NCBI GenBank assembly: GCA_021397835.1
Contig: JAJFZO010000087.1
Coordinates: 3,968,001-4,032,000 of the forward strand
Source of the DNA: Moringa oleifera
Taxonomy: Eukaryota; Streptophyta; Magnoliopsida; Brassicales; Moringaceae
DNA length: 64,000 bases
Direction: 5' to 3'
Below the pieces are notes generated by a model that was not told the DNA's origin, searched no databases, and saw only the letters and a program-made list of their open reading frames with translations. This document shows, piece by piece, positions 36,111 to 48,995 of the stretch. A program made the position numbers and the translations under genes. The stretch's first letter is position 1. Every line of letters starts with the position of its first letter.

Positions 36111-36779
36111 ATAAGGATAAAAAGGTGTCTTCCTCATTCAAGTGAGAGGAAAATAAGCATGTTAAAGTGGTCATTATTAAGAAAAACCAGACCGCTTTGA
36201 TGCTTGATAGTGAGGAAGTGAATCCTTATTTTTATTCCTTATTGTATACTTGATGTTCTTACTAAAAAAAAATGTCATTGAAAGTTATATATTTTTCTTA
36301 ATTATTGAATGACAAGTTGAATGCTATCTTTGAGATTTTATGATTAGCTAGTTGTTCAAAACAAATTTGCTAACAGATTGAAGATGAATTTATTAAATAA
36401 TAGAAATTATAAATAAAATTGATGAAAAAAGACAATTTTTAAGAAATACAACAAGGAAAATGCAAAAAGCAAAGAGAGTAAAAAAGGAATGCATCTATTA
36501 AGAAATCCTAAATCAAAGATTTGATTTGTCATAAAAAAAACTTAGTAGGTATATTTTCAAAGCAGGACACCAAAAGTTGATTGGATCCATTACTCCTCAA
36601 AAAAGAAGAAAAAATTAGAAGAAAGACTAAGGAAAACTAAATCAAGAAAAAAAAAATAAGAGAAAATTTATGACTTAAATTCAATGGAATTAATAAGATA
36701 TGCATCGAGATGACCAAGTAAGTAAGGAAATAACAACAAAGAAAAATTGAGAAAGTAATAAAAAGAAAACATGCATTAC

Positions 36780-37420
36780 AGAGAGTAAAGAACATGAAAT
36801 GAAAGTCTCAATGAAATGTCAAACATTAAAGAAGATTCCAATAAAAGACCAAAATTTTTAAAGCATCAAACGTTGAGAATGATTTCAATTGAAGATAATT
36901 TTGTAGGTTTATACGTTGAGGAAGATTTCAATGGGAGGCAAAATTTGTCAATGTTTGAATATTGAGGAAGATTGTAATAGGGGACAAATTTTTGCTTCAT
37001 AACAAAGCAATTTTTAGCAAGATACCACATTGTCAAACATTCAAGGATGATTTGATGGGAGAAAAAAATCTTTAATTATCAAATGTTGAGGAACAATTTT
37101 GACAAAAAATGAGGGAATCATCCAATATTGAGGAAGAATTTCAATAGAAAATGATAGAATCAAAAGTTACTTATCATCAAATAATAAGGAAGAAGTCCTT
37201 CATAATATGAATGTAACTATCTTTCATCAAAAGTCGAGGTAGAATTCTGACAAAAGAAGATAAAACCAATTGAAAATCAAGGGGGAATTTCGACAATAAC
37301 ATGTTATTTATCATCATAGGATGAGGAAGAATACCATCATAAATATGATGAATAAAAACTATTTGATGTAAGTAAACATAATTGAACCTTTCATCCAACA
37401 TTGAGGAAGAATTTGGTAAT
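36780..37420 (+). repeat. Minisatellite in the 3' region of the Tat-like element
   Basis: About a dozen decayed units built around CATCAAATATTGAGGAAGAA with TTTCAATAGAAAATGA-like spacers, at 45-60-base spacing. It lies 0.7 kb after the integrase tail on the same strand. Long 3' untranslated regions with tandem repeats are characteristic of Tat/Ogre elements. Confidence 0.65.
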
Positions 37421-37429
37421 GGATAATAG

Positions 37430-40400
37430 TCTCATTTCATATAACTAATAACAAAAAAAGAAAGAAAAAAAAGAGGGAGGGAAAGAAATTTGAAAGAATA
37501 ATGTGGGCAAGATTTGTATTCTCTTAGTTTTTGTTCTATTTTTGACTTTCAAAACTGAACCAAAAGGGATAATTATCGATGCCAAATTTGCCCTTACTAA
37601 ACTACAAGAATTATGAGATAAATAAATACCATGTTAACATGTAGTGTGAAGAACAACAATGTCATTTTCAAGCAAACCTCAAATGCACCAATTATAGATG
37701 GATTTCAGCCTAAATATTCTAACTTTTAAGGTTTAATGAGCATACAAAAAGAGAAAACATAATGGGTTAGGAATGATATACTCAAGTGAACACATTTTAA
37801 GATTTTTCCAGGATTTATGTTACGGGACTTTTCCTTCAGTATTGGGCAAACCTCAAAAAGAATACTTACCAAGTTTTTTTTTTCAAGAGAAAATTTTCAT
37901 TTTCAGAAGATACTTAACCTGAGAATAGTTGAAGGAAACCTGATTGAGCCAAAAATATCCAGGTTGACTCTCGTTGGAGGTTTTCCTAAATTGTTAACGG
38001 GGAGACTCTGCCTTCGGTATTAAGAAGGCCCCTAAAATGGTAATTACCAAAGCCTTTTAGATTGGAACTTTTCACTTCAAAGATGTGTTTGAGTATATTA
38101 AAGACCAAAATGGCATAAGTTAAGATGCGTAGGCATGATTAAGTAGAGATTGGAGATGTATCGTAGGTACACCCTCATAAAAGTAAAAGCCAACACTTAA
38201 AGATCCTGGATCATTCAATAATTGGGTGTTTAGACCCAAAAGTTTTGGTATATAATGCTAAAAAAGGAGATAGTTAATGGAAATGAAGTCAAAATAACAA
38301 AATCTAGATAACCTAAAAGAGTCTTTCCTAGACTTGAAGTATTGATACAAACAGGCTCGTTTATTTTCAAAAATTAAGGTTTGAGAATTTGAGTCTGCTC
38401 TAAAAGAAGGAACATTAGTACAAGCATAAAAGTGTCCTGAGAAGAGTAATATAAAGCCAATAAGAGGTATGCATGGATGATTAAAGGGTATGATTTACAG
38501 AGAGATCTTTCTGAAAGTACAAAGTGGATATTAAGGGTAAAGCCTTTTAAGTAAGAACATGGGAAGCCACTACAAAGTGAACTATGAGACTTGTTAACAG
38601 GATTTCCCTACACTTAACCATTCAAAAGAGGGTTTTTACATAATTAACCCCTTAAAGGAGAATCTTCCCAACTATAGGAGAGTCTAACTAGCTTTGAAAG
38701 CTATGATGAAAGTGAAGGCTTTACTTAGGTTAATGTTACTGTAACATATGAAGGTGTATGTTTAATGAGTGTTTAAGAAATTCAAGTAGATTCTACATAA
38801 TTCAAAATAAAGGAAAACACATAACGAAGAAAAGAAACACCTTCATTCATGGTAAAAATTAACACAAAAAAATCCACAAAGTAATAATAATAATAATTAA
38901 AAGATTGTAATAAATGACAAAATACATTTCAAAAACCCTTTGGTTGATTTCTCTGTAGGGGTTTCCTTATTCCAACTCATTTAGAATTTAAGTCATGAGT
39001 CTGAAGGGATGAATATAAGGCTTTTGATAGGTTTTTCCCCTACTGGTGTTACCTAAAATGTGGAGGTAACCTTCAGTTCTATGGTAATAAAATTGAGGTT
39101 CAAATTAAGGTATTTTTTCTTCACCTTAGTTTTGGTATCTTTTTTTAGTTCTCAAAATACCTTATCACACTCTTCCAGAACCATTTTGTTCATTTCCTCA
39201 TTCTCTTTGGAGGCTACAACATCCTCTTCCTTAGTAGCAACCAGTTATTCCAAATGCATTTCTTTTTTAGCCTCCAAAGCTGAAGTTGACACTCCAGCTT
39301 TAATTTCTTCATTTTAGTTTTAGGCATAAAAAATTCTTGTTTTGCTTAGTTTTTGTAGTGCTTAAGAGTAGTATTTCAGCTACTAGCTATGTTCTTTTTT
39401 TCTTAACTCTTCTAGGGCTTTCTTTGCTTCCTTGAATATTAACTCTATTTAGCTTTGGATTTTATATTCCCCAGCCACTAAAGATGACTCATAAATCATC
39501 TAGCAAAAGATCAAAGAATGATGTTAGAGTTAAGAGAAAATAAAGTAAAACCAAAGATGATGAACTAAATGAATATAAAAGCATATTCTTACCTTAAAAA
39601 GCAAACAAGATATTCTATCTAAATGTTAGCTCTTCCTATTAAGCAGGGTTGAAGAGGCGGTAGCAAAAGTACTCACCCATGAATGAAATTCCTAATCTTT
39701 TGACACTTGAAAGTAGAGAGCACCAATGTTGACTCTTATTAGGATGAGAAGTCAACAAAGGTCATGATCTTTAATGATGCTTTCGAGAAGTAGCAAGGCT
39801 ACTATTTTGCTTTTTTTTTTTTCATGAAGTGCTAGGTGGTGTCTTCTTTGCCATCTCAGCTCCCTTATCAACTTTTCTCTTTCTCATCCTAGGCATAATG
39901 AAAATTAATGTGTAAGAAAATCATTGAATGGGTTGGTACAAGTCACTTTAAAGAAATAATGCAAATGAAAAATGAAAGTGAGCCAACTTGAAGGGGAAGA
40001 GATCTCTGGTTCCATGAAAGATATCTCTTAGTTAGGGTCTCCTATAAGGGGATCGAAAGTTAGACTAAGTGGAAGAGTTAAAAGGATAAATTGACTCTCT
40101 AGGAGAGGCTAACCCTCTAGGAAAGGCTAATTCTCTAGGTAAGGTTAACTTTGTAGTCTAGGGTCTTTCTCTAATGTACTCAAATGAACTCTATTTATCT
40201 GGGACTTTAAAAAGAATGAAGACATAAACAAGGTTCTCTAGAAAAACCCAAAAATAAGCATCCCTCCACTTCTTAACAACCTTAGGCAAATCAAAATTAA
40301 AAAATGAGGGTCTTTTAAAAGAAAAATACAAAAATGATAGGAGTTGTCCTAAGTCGCTATATTATTGATTTAGCTCAAAAAATCTAGACAAGACCAAAAG

Positions 40401-41180
40401 AGATAGATCATTAATATCTATACATTAGGTACAAAAGGCAACTGATATTCTTGAGGAGTTAGGGACAACTGAGAAGGCGAGAGTCTGTATCTATCACAAA
40501 TTACCCTAAAGAAATATTTAGAGGAAGCTTTAATCCTTATTTAAGGCATTCTTTGAAAACACAAAGGGTGCCTAATTTATTTGACTAGACCTTTCTTCTA
40601 AAATGGATATCACTATGCTAATAGCGGTAGGTATCCTATAGGTTTTTCTAGTCTTAACTAAATCCTTATCTGTGATTGTAAAGGGGCCTATGTAATCCAC
40701 AGTTAAACTCTATATATATATATATAGGGTCAAGGTAGAGTGTAAATATTAACTAAAAAAGGTGAAAAGCAGTGGAAACTCTGACCTAGATGAGGAAGAA
40801 CATTCTTTGAAAGAATTTGGAAGAATCAAGGAATGACGAGATGATTTGAGTGGCATAAAATAGTGCAAAGTATAGTGAAATGATCTTAAAAGTGGAAAAA
40901 GAACTACGTTTGTAAGGATTGAGTCGTTGGGAAAGCCATTGACATAAGCCAAACTTTTCAAAAGTAATGTTGTTAACATGGCACCCACATGGCAACTGAA
41001 AGGGATATAGTGCCTTACTAATAGAATTGCTGATGTTGATAAAGCAATAAAGGAGGATAAGTGGTACTCTTGCTGACAAAGACAAGGTTTTGGTGAAGGG
41101 TGACTGTTTTTGACATGGCCATTCAAATGATACGATAGAATTTCATTAGGCCTCATTGATGATGTGGTGGAGGCAGACCA
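37430..41180. other. Retroelement-derived, mostly non-coding stretch
   Basis: The plus strand around 37800-38060 repeats GGAGACTCTGCCTTCGGTATT-like words and probably continues the Tat 3' region. On the minus strand, 39900-38900 gives Lys/Glu-rich pieces (MPRMRKRKVDKGAEMAKK, FKEAKKALEELRKKE, TSALEAKKEMHLE). These suggest a coiled-coil retroelement protein I cannot name. A TA microsatellite lies at 40713-40727. An open frame at 40749-41156 (-) is unrecognised. Confidence 0.35.
40097..40150 (+). repeat. Three-copy 18-bp tandem repeat
   Basis: CTCTAGGAGAGGCTAACC, CTCTAGGAAAGGCTAATT and CTCTAGGTAAGGTTAACT in exact 18-base register. Confidence 0.85.
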
Positions 41181-41189
41181 AAAAAAGGA

Positions 41190-42500
41190 TCACTTGCTTA
41201 TGTAGATCACTAATTGACATGGCGAAGCCTTATTGGGCGCTCTTACTAAGTTGGCTAACCTGTTAAGCATATAAAGGGTAGAATAACGCACTCAATTACT
41301 TGATAGATTACATGGTCCTTACTTATGACATGGCACATGCTGAATGGTTGGCACGATCTACACGGTCAATGACAGAGCTAGTGTGGCAAGTGGAGCTATT
41401 AACGTAGTAATTACGTTCGAAAGCAATATACACAATAATGCCTTTGCAACCACACGTCACTCAATTCTCCACCAAATTGACTGTAATTTAACATAAAAAT
41501 TACATAAAGAAGGGCATAGAACTTAGAAAAGCTGTAAGTATAACAAGAGAAATTAAAATTAAAATTCTAAAATAATTACGCGATGTAGTAGCAAAAGAGT
41601 TTAACTTGACAGAGTTATTCTTAGATGATCTAAGGTGTAACAGGAGAAATTAATGACATTATGTACTTAAAAGAGTAAGAAACTCTTAAAATAATGTTAG
41701 ATTTAGCAATGTCAACTTGAAAGAATGTGAACTTAGGGATGTTAGTGCTTGCAGATGCAAAGCTAATTGGGCGTACTGTACCCACTCGCTAATTAATATT
41801 AAAATACATTATGAAAGTTCTATAAAATAGAGGTCGAATCTTCACTTCAGAAAAGGATAGCTTCACACATACTTGAAGTAAGAATCACATGATAGAAAAA
41901 ATCCTCTCAAATTCTTTCAAAGTTTACTCTGTAGTAGCTTTCATTTCTCTTTCAAATTTAGTTCTTTTGAAATTCTTGGTTCTTTGTTCAAATTTTCTTG
42001 AAGAAAAAAGAAAAGAAACATTACACAAAAAGTAGAGCCTTCAAGAGAGGTTGAATTCTTTTAGATTACTTCATATCATATTCATATTCATATTCTTTTA
42101 ATAAAATTGCATTTGATTGAGTTAAAATTCATTATAGTTCTTGTTAAATTATATGCTTTTAATTTGGTTTAGTTATTTAAATGTAGTAAAAATTTTTTAT
42201 GGAATTCATATCAGACATATTTTATGAACTATTATGAGTTTTCTTAAAAAACAAAGACCAATTTTTTCTTATAATAATATTAATATATTTTAAAAACCTT
42301 ATTTTGGGGAAAAAAAAAAAGGTAAGCAAGTGCAAATCTCTTACTTTTCCTTATAAAATGTTTTAATGCATAAGGATGGAATTGTATAAAATCCTATGTA
42401 CTTTAACCAAAATATCTTTAAAAATATTTTTATAAAATAATTTAATTGTACCAATTTTAGATATTTTGGGGATTTAATCCTTGCCCAAGCATAAATGACT
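41190..42500 (+). repeat. Probable LTR of a second Tat/Ogre-like element
   Basis: U3-like sequence with repeated TGACATGGC/TGGCACATG words, a TATAAAATA box at 41821-41829, then CTCTCAAATTCTTTCAAAG-type R/U5 sequence. A primer-binding-site candidate follows at 42579. The partner LTR was not found. Confidence 0.4.
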
Positions 42501-42578
42501 CCTGAACCTAGATCTCACTTATTAAAAACTAGTTAACCTTACTTTATAATGGTATTCAATCATAATTAAAACAATTAA

Positions 42579-42588
42579 TGGTGACTCT
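42579..42588 (+). other. Candidate tRNA-Arg-type primer-binding site
   Basis: TGGTGACTCT resembles the start of the TGGCGACTC primer-binding site known from Ogre-type elements. It lies downstream of the LTR-like sequence at 41190-42500. Confidence 0.35.
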
Positions 42589-42589
42589 T

Positions 42590-43880
42590 TAACTTTTCTC
42601 ATGCTTCGAGTTTCCCCGATTATAGTTTGTCTAACGCATGTCCATCTTGACTAGTAAATACAATCATATGAGTATTGAACTTCACCATTATATAAAGAAG
42701 GCTGAGTCAACGAATAAATCAATTAAAGATGTTGTAAATAGAGTTTTATAATTGATATTAAAATACTGAAAAATATTTTGGCCAAAATTGAAATCGATCT
42801 AGACAACGCAAAGCTTGAACCAGCTCAAATGTATGCCAAAACTGATGTAGGTTAATCATGTCATGAAAGAGTTAACATTAAAGCATTTGGATGAAGTAAA
42901 AAGGGTTCAAGAGGAATCTTGACTTAAAGTCATTGTTGAATTTAGGATGTTTAATGAATACAAGGCTGAGATCGTGGAGCAAGCATCTTGCTTATATTGA
43001 CCTATCCGAAGAAAGCTTGTTGAAGAAATTAAAGGTAAGTTTTTTGAGCTTGATTTGGATTGGGTGCAAGTGGCACCTTTAATTAAAGCTTCATCATCAA
43101 TCCATTCTAAAAGTTTGAGGTGTCATGAATTGAAAATACTCAAGAACTAAAACTTAAACCTACAGAAGTGGCATCAAACTAGCAAGTTCTTGTAGATACT
43201 AGTACTTTACCTCTCGAGTCAAAGTGCCTAATGTCTCTCTTAATGTTTTAGTCATAACTTCTATTCAAGACAACACTCATTGATCATAATTGTATTTCCT
43301 TTTTTTTTTTTAATCTTTTCGTATGAACTTCTTAGTTTTTTAAGAAATGTTATTCTTTAATTCAATTCTTGTCTTAGTATTTTCCTAAGCTAATATACTT
43401 GCCTTCAATCAACCTTTAACATTAATCGATAATTGAGTAAGTGATGTAACATTTTAACACTTTAACACTTAATGTTAATTCTCTGTTGAAATATACCCCT
43501 TTTTATTCATATTTGAGTATTAGAGTTTGGAAAAAGACCTCAACATAACTAATTTTACTTCATGGATCATCAATTGTCTATTTTTGAATTCTTTTCCAAC
43601 AGGTTTCTTTTTTATTCTTTTCAAATCAAAAGATTTCAGGATCCAAGACATGATTCTCAACCATATTAAAATCATTGAAATGTCCTCAAATAATAATATT
43701 CTTCTTAATTTTCTATGATAGTTGTTACTTGATTTTCTTTCCTTAATGCGATTCACATCTGCCTCGAATCCCTATGGTAATAATTTTTGAAATTTTCATC
43801 CTTGAAGTGATTCATATTCGTCTTGGATTCTTATGGCAACATTTTGTTGGGATTTTCTTTCTTGACACAGTTCACATTCA
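42590..43880. other. Retroelement leader-like region, no clear gene
   Basis: A short piece near 42780-42900 (+) reads ENILAKIEIDLDNAKLEPAQ before stops. It is not assignable to a family. The remainder is AT-rich. Confidence 0.3.
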
Positions 43881-43889
43881 TTTCAAATT

Positions 43890-44245
43890 TCTATGATAAT
43901 AGTTTTCATGCTGATAATTTCTTATGGTAACAGCTTTATGTAATGACAATTTTTTGTGATAATAGTTCTTTATGATGATAGTCTTTTATAATAACAATTC
44001 TCTATGATAATAGTTTTTTTTTTTTTTGTGATGACAACTTTTCATTAATAATAGTTTTCTATCATGATAGCTTTTCTATGAAACCATCCTTTTTATGATA
44101 ATAGCTTTTCTATTATAACAACTTTTCATTAGTAATAATTTTTTATGATGACAACTTCTCTATGACAATAATTTTTTATGATGATAACTTTTTTATAATA
44201 ACAACTTTTCTACAATTATAACTTTTCTATAATGATAACAACTTT
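43890..44245 (+). repeat. AT-rich minisatellite
   Basis: More than ten units alternating TTTTTATGATGATAACTTT and CTATAATAACAACTTTTC, at about 17- and 34-base periods with drift. Confidence 0.75.
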
Positions 44246-44775
44246 TCTTGATCTATTTTCTTCAATATGGCTATCTCTCGGATAGCTTTTAAGCTCTTTG
44301 ATTTTTTTTAGCATAATTCACAATCGTTAAGGTCTTGCAGCTTTCAACAAATCTTGATTTCTTTCCTCACTGTTCTTTTTTCTTGACAAAGTACTTTTCT
44401 TGCTCTAATATGATTCTCAACATCTCATTACCTTTCCTTGTTTTAATTATAATTGACAGTTTTAATATTTTTGTTCTTTCCTATAATCCACTTAGAATTT
44501 CATTTTTAGTTGCTCCTTAAGGAGTTTTCTCAATGGAAATATTTTACTTCTTTCACTAGAGATGTTTCTTTTTCTTTTTTGATTCTCTTTGTGGATTCCT
44601 CTCTTAAGGTTTCCTCCTCTGAAGATGTGCCTTTAGTTACTCCACTAAGGATGCATTGACTATTTCTTGTAGAGTACTGTATGTTTGCATGTATGCATAT
44701 ATGCATAATTATGCTTCTATTATCTTTATATCTTTTTATCTTTTCTTACTTGATCATTTTTGTTTTTTGATCTCT

Positions 44776-44815
44776 TATATATGTGTGTGTGTGTGTATGT
44801 GTGTGTATATATATT
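44776..44815. repeat. (TG)n/(TA)n microsatellite
   Basis: A compound dinucleotide tract of TATA, GTGTGT, ATGTGTGT and TATATA. A second GT tract lies at about 44929-44944. Confidence 0.9.
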
Positions 44816-45359
44816 GTGATTACAACTTGCCACGTGCATAAACTTTTCCTTTAGGTAATATGGAATCTGATAACACCTTTAAGGTGTTTTTGCTTTTTGA
44901 AAAACTCTCTCTTTGTTTCTTTTCCTCTATGTGTGTGTGTGTGTTTTTTCCCTTTATTTTAGCTTTTACCATCTTTTATTAAGATGTTCCCTTTTACTAT
45001 TAACTGGTTTTGCATTGCACAATCAAACATGACATTGATCCTAGTGTAATGCGATTTGAAGAGACATATTTTTAGATGTATAAAAAGGGCCAAGTGTCTT
45101 TTTTAATCAAAGATTTTTCAGATCGCTTCTATTGATTTTCTAAGGTACATGATGCAAATGACCTCATACAAGTGATGATAGATATTCAATAGGGCTTAGG
45201 GACTATTTACAAAGAAGTTAGATGAAATGTCATTCTTATAGTGTCTAATTCATCTTGACAACAACCATTTCAATTTCTCATTCCCATGGATTTACCTTCT
45301 TAAAAGAAAAAATGATTCAAACGCCTCTTTCTTGTATTGAAATTCATTTTCATGCATAA

Positions 45360-46420
45360 TATTTCTCCATCACGTCCGAGTTAAGAGGATTTAGAAGCTC
45401 TTGTCCATCCATCTTCATTACCATCCATCTTCATTAGAATCGACGCTTCACCAAAAAATTATCTTTTTACTATGCATAAACCTTCCTAATTTGGTGCCCA
45501 CTTACCCTTGGGATTAAAGACATTATCTGAAATTTTTTTCAAGAACCAAATAACTTTGTTTAAAGCTTTTAGGATGTACTTTTTTGTTATAAGTCCTTTC
45601 CATTCTTTTTTAATACATCTAATTATGACATAATGCTTTTAAAAGTTTTTCATCACTTAGTTTGAGCTGTTCATTTCTAGCTCAATTTTACCTCTTCTAA
45701 TTCTATATTTTTAATATTCAGAGCAATGGTATTGCTACTTCCACAGGTAGCATAACCTATGTTCTACATATTAAGGCATATTAGGTTACCTTAGTCGATG
45801 CTCTTATTAAAGTTTTATAAGCGAACGAAGCTAATGGAAATATCTCATGACAATCTTTGAATGTTATTGTCATCTTCTATATAAGCCACTTGATATTCCT
45901 ATTAGCTACTTCAATCATCCCATTGACTTTCGATTGGTGCACCAAAATTATGTCGAATTTTAAATTGCTTGTATATTTTCTCCATTACATTGTTGTTCAA
46001 ATTTTAGGTATTATCTAAGATGATCCTTTTTGGTAGACCATATCTATAAATTATTTTCCCTTTTAAAAACTTGATTACCACTAATTTCGTGGCTTGTGAG
46101 AATGATCTAATTGCTGTCCACTTTGTGAAATATGAATATTAGTATAAACCTGTGTCTGTTAGGAAACTTTAGGATAATCAATCTAATCACATCGAAACCC
46201 TATATTGAAAAAGGGTATAAAGCATTCATTATGTGTAAATTAAAAGGTGGTGCATGGATTTTGTCTTTGTAAATATAACATTTATGACATTTTAAGAATG
46301 CAAAAAATATAAAAATCTTTCTAAGTAAACAAAAGCAGTGTCAGCTGAGATTTTTGCAAATGAAGTTCATCTCTTTACTTAAGGATCTTGCCTCTATTAA
46401 TAAAGACTCGATGGTGGATT
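45360..46420 (-). pseudogene. Ty3/gypsy integrase remnant (second Tat-like element)
   Basis: Read from 46420 down. The zinc-binding end reads LKCHKCYIYKDKIHAPPFNL and HIMNALYPFSI, followed by GFDVI (the DDE core start) and HRFILIF. Next come RNENNL-like linker sequence and STKKDHL. Then the catalytic-core end (VANRNIK, KMTITFKDCHE, FAYKTLIRASTK), NEQLKLSDEKLLKALCHN, KMERTYNKKVHPKSF-like, and the C-terminal PKGKWAPN followed by SILMKMDG. All blocks follow the order of plant Tat integrases. Frameshifts and stops are frequent. It lies opposite in strand to the pol region at 33.1-36.1 kb, so it is a separate insertion. RT and RNase H are missing upstream. Confidence 0.8.
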
Positions 46421-46424
46421 TTAG

Positions 46425-47425
46425 CATCGAATGGTAGGCATAAATGGTAGGCGGGTTATATATGCACTACTTGTTCTTCCTTCCTAGATCTTCGTCTCCA
46501 CCAATTTTTCTTTCTTTGCTCTTGTAAAGCTTAATTCAATTTAACTTTTGACCACTTTTCAATTTATTTCTGTGCAGTCTGCTTCACCATTAGATTTAAA
46601 TTTAATCAATCTGGGCTTTCTTATAGTTCGAAGGCTATCTCGGGGTGGGTATGTCACCCTCTTAATCCCTTGAATTTTTTCATTTGAATTTATAATTTCA
46701 TGAGGTAGGCATTTGTTTTCAATGTTTCGATCATTTCCATGCAAATTTTGCCTCAAATCACACTCAATTTGATGAAGAATCAAGAAATATTGGGTCGTTA
46801 GGTCCTTTACTAGGTATTTCTTTCATAAAAGCATACTCTCACATCCGCATTCCCTTATGCCCTGTTAACATCCCTGGTAATTAGGTTGTTAATCCAGCTA
46901 ACAAATATGTGTCACTTCAATTGAAACATGTCACTTGCCATGTACGTAGGTGTTATCACTCCTTTAATAAATCCTAATGTTTGTTGAATCAACAATGACA
47001 CAATGCTTAATATTTTTCATCGATGTCATATATTTAGCCTAGTCAATAGGTATTTCTTGCCAAGTCATTGCATATACAAAGTCAACAAGTATTCCCTGTA
47101 TTAAGATGCCACCATGTCAACACCCAATGCTACATCAGCTACCATGTTAGCAACTATTCTTAAAGGGTATATTGACCCCTTCAATGTCTCTCATAATGGT
47201 CGTTTTTCATAAATCTTGTTTTTGATATGCAAATTGACTTCATTTCCTTTAATCTTTCATGTTTCTCCTCAATCTGCTCATTATTTCACACCAAATTTCA
47301 AATTACACAATACGAAAATGGCTTTTCCCTTGTAAAAGTATTTTCTTTATTATTTTGCCTTGCTTTTGCTCGAAGGTTAATTCCGTGGGTTCTACCTATT
47401 GGTATGTTCTAAATCTTCTCTTATT
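46425..47425. other. Retroelement-derived, unassigned
   Basis: An open frame at 46559-46783 (-) is unrecognised. From 46870 to 47170 are repeated GTCACTTCAATTG/CAAGTCATTGCAT words resembling LTR U3 sequence. No gene is supported. Confidence 0.35.
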
Positions 47426-47429
47426 TTTA

Positions 47430-48290
47430 CATAAAATTATAGTTCTTTTTCTTCTTTTCATAGCATATACTTAAATCACCTTAATTGGATCCTTGATGAA
47501 AATGTTATGCTTAAAACATTACAATAGAGTTGCTAGTTGCTTTAGCTCAACGTCATACAATTTCAGACCATAATATACCTATGATGTCTTCATAATCTTC
47601 ATTTGGTCTCAACATGAAATTTGTATTTCTCGCCATTAGCTTGCCAAATCAAGTTAAATTACCTAAATTTAAAGTGAAATGAGGAAGTTATGCTTAAAAT
47701 ATTACAGTAGGGTTGTTGGTTGTTTTATCTTAGTAACATGTAGTTTTAGAAAATGATATACCCTTGAGGTGTTCATAATCACTATTTAGTCTCAACAAAA
47801 AATTTATAGCTCTTTCTCTTAGTTTTTCGACTTCACTTAGGTTGCTTTAATTAAATCTCATACATGAAATTTATGGTAGGAATTCTAGATGTTCTTGTGT
47901 GAAAATACTGTAGTAAAACAAGTATACATTATGTGACTTCTAATTAAGATGTATCCTTTGGATTCTTAGAATCTTCAATCAACCTAAATGCAATATTTAC
48001 ACCCCTATTCCTTAGCTTTATAACTCCATTAGAATCACTTGAATTGGATCACAAGAGTAAGAGTTATGGCTTGTATTTCGAGTCTTCATAATACAGTTGG
48101 GTTATTAAACCTTATGTAGCTTCAGATCAAGGTATACCCATTATGTGTTCGAATCAACCTAAGAATAAAATTTGTAACCCTTTCTCCTAGCTTTATAATG
48201 CCACTTAAATCACTTAATTAGATTTTGAATGTGAAAGTTATGGTAGGTATTCTGAGTGAACATACTTAGGAATACTTGATATATGGAATA
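47430..48290 (+). repeat. Degenerate ~183-bp tandem array
   Basis: The anchor GAAAGTTATG (variants) recurs at 47504, 47687, 47870, 48063 and 48237, with steps of 183, 183, 193 and 174. Other landmarks recur in the same order in each unit: ACAGTAGGGTTGTT, TATACCCATTATGTGTTC, AATCAACCTAA-like, TTGTAACCCTTTCTCCTAG, CTTTATAA.GCCACTTA. A partial copy precedes at 47430. Confidence 0.85.
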
Positions 48291-48429
48291 ACCCTCTATT
48301 ACTAGGAGTCCCATTTATGAACCCTCACAAACCTTTATCCTCATCTATATTTCAATATTTTAACTTGAATTCTCTTGTTTTCAATTGAATTCCATAAGTT
48401 CTCTAAAATTCTAAGCTATGTAGACTTCT

Positions 48430-48456
48430 CCCCCACCCCCTCCCCCCGCCGCCCCC
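48430..48456 (-). other. G-quadruplex-forming tract
   Basis: Plus-strand C runs of 5, 5, 6 and 5 are separated by one to four bases, so the minus strand has four G5-6 runs. It stands alone in very AT-rich sequence. The complement could form an i-motif. Confidence 0.7.
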
Positions 48457-48459
48457 AAA

Positions 48460-48995
48460 ATAGCAAGCAGGAATACCTTATAAATGCATGTTCCTAACTT
48501 ATCGTAGGATCAAGAGTTTCAAAAATGTTCTAAATTATTTTTAATTAAATATTTTTTATAACTCATTATTCACAGTTTTTATAAAATTATGGATAAAAAG
48601 CAATTATTTTTATATTTTTAAAAAAATTATTTTGTAACTCTTTATATGTAATTCTATAAGAATTATGGATAAAAAAGTAATTAATTATTTTTATTAGTTT
48701 TAAAAATAATCAAAAAATATATTTATAAATCAAAATTTGAAATGATAAATACTTAAAAATTTGAATTTGAATTTAATTTTTGTTTTTAACATTTAATCAT
48801 TTGAATTTAAGTTAATATTTAATTTTGATATCTCAATTTTTAATTAGTATTTATTTTTTAAATGATTCAAATTTTTAGTCACTATTTAATTACCATTTTT
48901 CCAAAGCCAAAATATTTTCTTATAGATTCATATTTTTCTCTTTATATTTGAAAATATCCACAAATATTTCATACAATAAATAAAATAAACTATCA
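48460..48995. other. AT-rich intergenic, no gene seen
   Basis: Long A/T runs with GAATTTGAATTTAA-like words and no coding. Confidence 0.55.

Noticed and set aside
39060..39317. 85-codon plus-strand frame rich in Ser and Phe
   Set aside because: Mirror of a Lys/Glu-rich coiled-coil-like stretch on the minus strand.
44656..44841. 61-codon frame rich in Cys, Val and Tyr
   Set aside because: Driven by the TG/TA microsatellite.
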